A DNA stretch of 64,000 nt from Bifidobacterium breve (GTDB lineage Bacteria > Actinomycetota > Thermoleophilia > Solirubrobacterales > Solirubrobacteraceae). This document shows positions 60,127 through 64,000 of the stretch, piece after piece (positions within the stretch are counted from its first letter, which is position 1; the number at the start of each line of letters is the position of its first letter). The notes under the pieces are model-generated. The model saw only the letters and a program-made list of their open reading frames with translations, did not search any database and was not told the DNA's origin. Both the position numbers and the translations under genes were made by a program. The stretch lies in assembly GCA_945881845.1 (NCBI GenBank), contig CAMCVN010000005.1, positions 1 to 64,000 on the forward strand, in the 5' to 3' direction.

Positions 60127-60566
60127 GCCGACTCACCCCCGATCGGGCGGCTGATCGAATGGAGCACGATGCTGCCGCCAAAGAAGACGATCCCGCGGCG
60201 CTCTACTGAGACGCACTGGACGACCACTGGGGTCGCTCCGCCACGATCCCATGCGATCCGCGAATTGCCACTGGCGTCGCCAAATGCGTATGAAGTTCCT
60301 GAGTCGTAGCGCACGATCATTAGCGGGCTCGAGCCGCGTAGACGACGCGCGTTCGACTCGACGTCGGCTCGGCACTGCGGCTTCTGCGCGCAGCCCTCGA
60401 GTTGAGCCAACATTCCGGCCGCGTCGCCCTGCTTCTGAAGCTGGAGCAGCTCAACGACGGCGCTGCGCTCGCGATTTTCGGCCGTCAGCCACCGCGCCGC
60501 GAAGAACGAAGCGGCTAGGAACAGCAGAATGAGCAGGGCTATAACCCAGATTCGCCGACGAATCAC
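60114..60566 (-). CDS. Single-pass membrane protein of unknown function
   Basis: 150 aa from a GTG (IRRRIWVIALLILLFLAASFFAARWL is the membrane anchor). The external part has a CAQKPQC cysteine pair and FGDASGNSRIAWD..GATPVVVQCVSVERRGIVFFGGSIVLHSISRPI. No family recognised. It overlaps the GH2 gene by 13 bp and is therefore cotranscribed with it. The alternative start further upstream overlaps the divergent gene. Confidence 0.65.
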   Translation of the reverse strand: MIRRRIWVIALLILLFLAASFFAARWLTAENRERSAVVELLQLQKQGDAAGMLAQLEGCAQKPQCRADVESNARRLRGSSPLMIVRYDSGTSYAFGDASGNSRIAWDRGGATPVVVQCVSVERRGIVFFGGSIVLHSISRPIGGESACPS

Positions 60567-60646
60567 GTCCGCAGAGGGTAATGACCCGCCGGGCGTGCGG
60601 CGCCGGTCGAGCGCGCCGAACGTCGCTCTGGCGGTAGTCTGGCAGC

Positions 60647-60955
60647 GTGATCGCAAAGATTCTCTTTATGCCGATCGGCCTTCTGCTCGGCACCGTGCTG
60701 GCTAAGCGCGTCGGAGAGACGACCTTCATCGACGGCTGGGAGCGAACGCGCGGAAGCGAACCGCCGGGCGCCACAACCGAGCTGGCAAGCTGGCCGGAGG
60801 TGATCGCGGCGGCCGCGATCAAGGGTTCAATCATCGCCGTTACGACGGCCACCTTCACGCGCGCCGGTGCGACTGGCTTCCGCTACATCACCGGCTTCTG
60901 GCCCGGCGAGCAGAAGCGTGAGCCGGCCGCACGGCTTCAGGCCCGCGGCGACTAG
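60647..60955 (+). CDS. DUF4235-like small membrane protein
   Basis: 102 aa, GTG start. A short N-terminal hydrophobic stretch (ILFMPIGLLLGTVLAKRV), a PPGATTELASWPEVIAAAAIKGSIIAVTTATFTRAGATGFRYITGFWPGE segment and the RAGA..FRYITGFWPG ending fit DUF4235, an actinobacterial membrane family of unknown role. It is the first of two plus-strand genes, 12 bp before the ParS-like gene. Confidence 0.65.
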   Translation: MIAKILFMPIGLLLGTVLAKRVGETTFIDGWERTRGSEPPGATTELASWPEVIAAAAIKGSIIAVTTATFTRAGATGFRYITGFWPGEQKREPAARLQARGD

Positions 60956-60967
60956 AGCGCCGGGGCG

Positions 60968-61279
60968 ATGGAGACCGCAGCCGTACTCCTGATGGGGCAG
61001 CTTGGCCTCAGCGACGAAGAGCTCTGCGCGGTGCTCGACAGCAACCCGATCGAGATCATCTCCGACAGTCTCGACCACCGCCCCGAGCTGCCAATCCTGC
61101 TCCAGCTGACGCAAGAGGCGCAGGCCTGCGTCGGCCCTGACGTGCTGAAGCTTTGGGTCCGTACAGAAGGGCCTAGCGGGCGCCCGATCGAGCATCTTCT
61201 GGCGCGCGACTTCGCGGCCTTCGAGTCGGCCGTAGTGACGCTCGTCGAGCGCGGCTTCGTTATCGGCGGCGGGAGCTAG
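60968..61279 (+). CDS. MbcA/ParS/Xre-type toxin-binding domain protein (unpaired)
   Basis: 103 aa. After an N-terminal helical part (LLMGQLGLSDEELCAVLD) the segment QLTQEAQACVGPDVLKLWVRTEGPSGRPIEHLLARDFAAFESAVVTLVERG matches the C-terminal toxin-binding domain of ParS/MbcA antitoxins (helix, L..W.RT.....G..P...L). No RES-domain toxin lies beside it, so an orphan or regulatory role is possible. Its TAG stop overlaps the convergent prs stop within CTAG. Confidence 0.5.
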   Translation: METAAVLLMGQLGLSDEELCAVLDSNPIEIISDSLDHRPELPILLQLTQEAQACVGPDVLKLWVRTEGPSGRPIEHLLARDFAAFESAVVTLVERGFVIGGGS

Positions 61280-62331
61280 AAGAGCTGATTTTCGCCGCCG
61301 AAGACTTCGCTGACGGAGTCGTCGGTGAAGATCCGGCGGATTGAATCGGTCAGCACGTCGGCGCAGGTCAGCACACGGACGTTCTCGGGCGCGCCGGGCC
61401 GCAGTGGCACTGTGTCGGTAACGACGATCTGTTCGAAGTTGGCGCTGGCAAGGTTCTCCCATGCGGCGCCGCTGAAGAGTCCGTGCGTGGCAGCGGCGTA
61501 GACGCTGGTCGCGCCGGCTTCAAGCACGGCCTGGCCGGCGACGGCGAGCGTGCCGGCGGTGTCGATCATGTCGTCAACCAGAAGCGCTGTTTTACCGGCA
61601 ACGTCACCGATCACGTAACCAACTTCGGCGACTTGGTGTTCGGGGCGTTCCTTGTCGAGGATCGCCAGCTCAGCGCCAATCTTGGAAGCGAACTTCTTGT
61701 TCAGCTTGACGCGGCCTGCATCTGGAGAGACGACGACTAGATCATCGAGTCCGAGGTCTTGGAAGTACTGCGTCAGCATGAACATCGCAGTCATGTGGTC
61801 GACCGGGATTTGGAAGAAGCCTTGGACCTGCCCGGCGTGGAGGTCCATCGTTAGTACGCGGTCGGCGCCGGCCGATTCGAGCATCCGTGCCACGAGCCGC
61901 GCACTGATCGGTTCGCGCGGGGCCGACTTCTTGTCCTGGCGCGAGTAGCCGTACCAAGGTGTTACGGCGATCACGCGGTGGGCTGAGGCGCCAACGGCGG
62001 CGTCGATCATCACCATCAGTTCCATCAGCGCGTCGTTCGCGGTCACGCCGGTAGCGGCGTTGCCGCAGGTCGGCTGAACGATGAAAACGTCGGCGCCTCG
62101 GATCGACTCGTCGAAGCGGCAGTAGACCTCTCCGTTGGAGAAGGTCTTCAGCGTTACCGGGCCGAGGTCAACGCCAAGGCGGTCGGCGATCTTCGACGCT
62201 AGCTCCGGGTGAGCGCGGCCGGAGACGACCATCATCCGCTTGTCGTAATCGATCGGGATGCTGGTCGCTGGCTGCAGGCCGCTCTGTGTCGTCACCATTT
62301 CGATCGGGAGTCTAGGTGCGAGATCGGTCAT
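61276..62331 (-). CDS. prs: Ribose-phosphate pyrophosphokinase
   Basis: 351 aa. Makes PRPP from ribose-5-phosphate and ATP. LKTFSNGEVYCRFDESIRGADVFIVQP, VTPWYGYSRQDKK (flexible loop), TMDLHAGQVQGFFQIPVDHM and the PRPP loop ALLVDDMIDTAGTL are intact. The N-terminus is about 20 residues longer than most (MTDLAPRLPIEMVTTQSG). It overlaps glmU by four bases (ATGA), the standard actinobacterial glmU-prs pair. Confidence 0.97.
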   Translation of the reverse strand: MTDLAPRLPIEMVTTQSGLQPATSIPIDYDKRMMVVSGRAHPELASKIADRLGVDLGPVTLKTFSNGEVYCRFDESIRGADVFIVQPTCGNAATGVTANDALMELMVMIDAAVGASAHRVIAVTPWYGYSRQDKKSAPREPISARLVARMLESAGADRVLTMDLHAGQVQGFFQIPVDHMTAMFMLTQYFQDLGLDDLVVVSPDAGRVKLNKKFASKIGAELAILDKERPEHQVAEVGYVIGDVAGKTALLVDDMIDTAGTLAVAGQAVLEAGATSVYAAATHGLFSGAAWENLASANFEQIVVTDTVPLRPGAPENVRVLTCADVLTDSIRRIFTDDSVSEVFGGENQLF

Positions 62332-63722
62332 TTCTTATCCGCTCCGTCCAGCTTGATGCGGGCGTCGTAGCCTTCCTTGCTCTCCTGCCGCGCGCGGCCG
62401 ATCGCCAGAGAGCCCGGTGGCACGGCGTCGGTGATCACGCTGCCAGCGGCCGTCCAAGAGTCGTCGCCAACCTCAACCGGAGCGATGTAGGAGACGTGGA
62501 CACCGCCGTGGACGCGCTCGCCGAAGACTGTGCGGTGCTTATTGACGCCGTCGTAGTTGGCGGTGATCGTCCCGGCGCCGAGATTGGCGTCCGCGCCGAC
62601 CTCGGCATCGCCGACGTAGGAGAGGTGAGGCACCTTCGCGCCCTCGCCGATGTCGGCGTTCTTCAGTTCGACATAAGCGCCAACCTTGGCGCGCTCGCGC
62701 ACCAACGAGCCTGGCCGCAGGTGTGAGAAGGGGCCGATCGTCGCCTGGCTGCGCACTTCGCAGTCGGTCAGGTGGCTGCGCAGCACCGTCACCTCGTCGC
62801 CGATCGTGGCGTCGGTCAGCGTCGAGTCGGGGCCGATCGTCGAGCGCTCGCCAATGCTTGTTGCGCCGCAGAGCGCGGTGAACGGTTCGATCACGCTGTC
62901 GGAGCCGATCTCAACGCCAACATCGATCTGGGTTGAGGCTGGGGCGACAATGTCAACACCGTTAAGCAGGTGCGCTTCGATGATCTGCATCTGCGCGAGG
63001 TCGCGCAGCTCAGCTAGGTCGACGCGATCGTTGACGCCCAGCAGCATCGACGGATCATCGACGACGTGGGCGACAACCTTGCCGCCGTTAGCTGCGATCA
63101 GTGGGAGAACGGCCGGCAGATATCGCTCGCCTTGGCTGTTGTCGCTCCCTACATCGGGGAGCGCGGCGGCGAGCGCGGCTGGATCGAAAACGTAGATGCC
63201 GCTGTTGACCTCGCTGATCAGAAGTTCCTCTGCCGTCGCGTCGCCGTCGGTCTTCGTCTCAACGATCTTTTCAAGCGACCCGTCGGCGCTGCGCACAACA
63301 CGCCCGTAGCCGCTCGGGTCGTCGAGTAGCGCGGTCGCGACGGTGACGGCGGCGGCACCCTGCTCGTGGACCGCGAGAAGTTCGCCGATCGTCTCCGAAC
63401 TGATCATCGGCACGTCGCCGCTAAGGATCACGACCGGGCTGCCGCCCGGCAGCGAGTCGATTGCCGCCGCTACTGCGCCAGCCGTTCCATCGGCCTGAGG
63501 CTGGACGACAATCTCAACATCGTCGCCGAGCAGACCGTCAAGCGGACGGGCAGGAGCATCGACAACGATCAGCTTCGTGCAGCCAGCATCGCGAGCGGCA
63601 ACGAGCACCCATTCGATCAACGGGCGGCCGCACAGGTCGTGCAGAACCTTCGGCGTGCGCGAACGCATGCGTGTCCCTTGGCCGGCGGCCAAAATGACGG
63701 CTGTGGGAGCGGACACGTTCAC
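62328..63722 (-). CDS. glmU: Bifunctional GlmU (UDP-GlcNAc pyrophosphorylase/acetyltransferase)
   Basis: 464 aa. The N-terminal uridyltransferase starts VILAAGQGTRMRSRTPKVLHDLCGRPLIEWV and has LSGDVPMI; the C-terminal left-handed beta helix carries the hexapeptide repeats (RPGSLVRERAKVGAYVELKNADIGEGAKVPHLSYVGDAEVG, NYDGVNKHRT). It makes UDP-GlcNAc for peptidoglycan, the step before MurB's pathway. It is the first gene of glmU-prs, after tRNA-Gln on the same strand. Confidence 0.97.
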   Translation of the reverse strand: MNVSAPTAVILAAGQGTRMRSRTPKVLHDLCGRPLIEWVLVAARDAGCTKLIVVDAPARPLDGLLGDDVEIVVQPQADGTAGAVAAAIDSLPGGSPVVILSGDVPMISSETIGELLAVHEQGAAAVTVATALLDDPSGYGRVVRSADGSLEKIVETKTDGDATAEELLISEVNSGIYVFDPAALAAALPDVGSDNSQGERYLPAVLPLIAANGGKVVAHVVDDPSMLLGVNDRVDLAELRDLAQMQIIEAHLLNGVDIVAPASTQIDVGVEIGSDSVIEPFTALCGATSIGERSTIGPDSTLTDATIGDEVTVLRSHLTDCEVRSQATIGPFSHLRPGSLVRERAKVGAYVELKNADIGEGAKVPHLSYVGDAEVGADANLGAGTITANYDGVNKHRTVFGERVHGGVHVSYIAPVEVGDDSWTAAGSVITDAVPPGSLAIGRARQESKEGYDARIKLDGADKK

Positions 63723-63780
63723 ATCGTAGAGCGCAGGCGCGAAAAGCGCAGCTCCGGGTGAACACCTGCAGGCCTTCTAG

Positions 63781-63851
63781 CTGGGGGGCAGGGATTCGAA
63801 CCCCGACTAACGGCGCCAAAGGCCGTTGTGCTGCCGTTACACCACCCCCCA
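63781..63851 (-). tRNA. tRNA-Gln (TTG)
   Basis: 71 nt on the minus strand, TGGGGGGTGGTGTAACGGC at the 5' end. Anticodon loop CTTTGGC gives TTG. T arm with TTCGAAT, acceptor TGGGGGG/CCCCCCA and discriminator G73, as expected for glutamine. No encoded CCA. It lies 58 bp upstream of glmU in the same direction. Confidence 0.93.
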
Positions 63852-63903
63852 TTGGGGTTGCAAAGATAATAAGCGCTGGCAGCCGTCAGCGACCCGCCAG
63901 GGA

Positions 63904-64000
63904 TCAGCGCGGCTTCGAAACGCGGCCAGCGCTAAGCCCCGGCTCAGCGGCAGGGCCGCCGCGGCGTGGAATTCCAAGCACGCGCATCGCTTTGAGCCCG
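63904..64000 (-). CDS. Possible C-terminal end of a gene entering from the right
   Basis: An open frame runs from the right edge to a TGA, encoding 31 residues ending LGIPRRGGPAAEPGLSAGRVSKPR. Composition fits a basic C-terminus of a protein, and the next 50 bases before the tRNA are AT-richer and non-coding. Too short to identify; could be chance. Confidence 0.3.
   Translation of the reverse strand, partial: GLKAMRVLGIPRRGGPAAEPGLSAGRVSKPR

Overview
The window is a gene-dense, GC-rich bacterial chromosome segment. It suggests an actinomycete of the class Thermoleophilia, probably Solirubrobacterales. This is an inference from the mix of frequent GTG starts, paired short and long acyl-CoA dehydrogenases, a GAP/Sap-type exporter, a tocopherol-cyclase-like gene, DUF2252 and DUF4235 proteins, an initiator tRNA of actinobacterial type and a c-di-AMP (ydaO) riboswitch on a secreted peptidase. 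There are no insertion sequences, prophage genes, CRISPR arrays or rRNA genes, and no stretch of more than about 300 bases lacks a gene or RNA element.

Bases 1-4700 hold an Fe-S assembly operon (Rrf2 regulator, sufC, sufS, sufU running off the left edge), a methyltransferase, a tiny membrane protein and an SDR. Bases 4700-10350 form a compact operon for the pentose phosphate pathway (rpiB, gnd, zwf, tal, pgi, transcribed leftwards), mostly with overlapping or nearly touching genes. Bases 10400-18850 carry two convergent polytopic membrane proteins whose ends overlap, murB, a sulfatase, a GAP-family transporter, an Shb17-like histidine phosphatase and a PAP2 phosphatase. Bases 18850-23900 are lipid catabolism: three acyl-CoA dehydrogenases behind a large palindrome that looks like a TetR-type operator, and a GMC oxidoreductase.

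Bases 23960-34070 are the most unusual part: a SMARCAL1/HARP-like SNF2 helicase, a YbhN-type flippase-like protein, two tandemly duplicated secreted lipases separated by a scar of a neighbouring gene, an SRPBCC protein, a tocopherol-cyclase-like protein, a very acidic protein built of ten exact-length 14-residue units, DUF2252 and a GT2 glycosyltransferase. Bases 34140-46400 contain tRNA-fMet, a propeller-like protein, a DUF1254/DUF1214 protein, a hydroxyacid dehydrogenase, exopolyphosphatase, a TPP enzyme, a c-di-AMP riboswitch driving an M23 peptidase, tRNA-Leu, an ECF sigma factor fused to an anti-sigma-like zinc-binding and membrane region, a metallo-beta-lactamase-fold/RAM pair and a rhomboid-like protein without catalytic residues.

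Bases 46480-63850 are mostly housekeeping: class I aldolase, a secreted nuclease, CsrA, an FtsB-like divisome protein, enolase, MazG, a PPIase lipoprotein, Mfd, Pth, L25/Ctc, a secreted GH2 glycosidase, a ParS/MbcA-like small protein, Prs, GlmU and tRNA-Gln. Central carbon flow (Pgi, Zwf, Gnd, RpiB, Tal, aldolase, enolase) leads naturally to PRPP (Prs) and UDP-GlcNAc/peptidoglycan (GlmU, MurB), with cell-wall turnover linked to c-di-AMP through the M23 gene. Residue positions given are counted from the chosen starts. Functions are by recognised motifs, not by database search.
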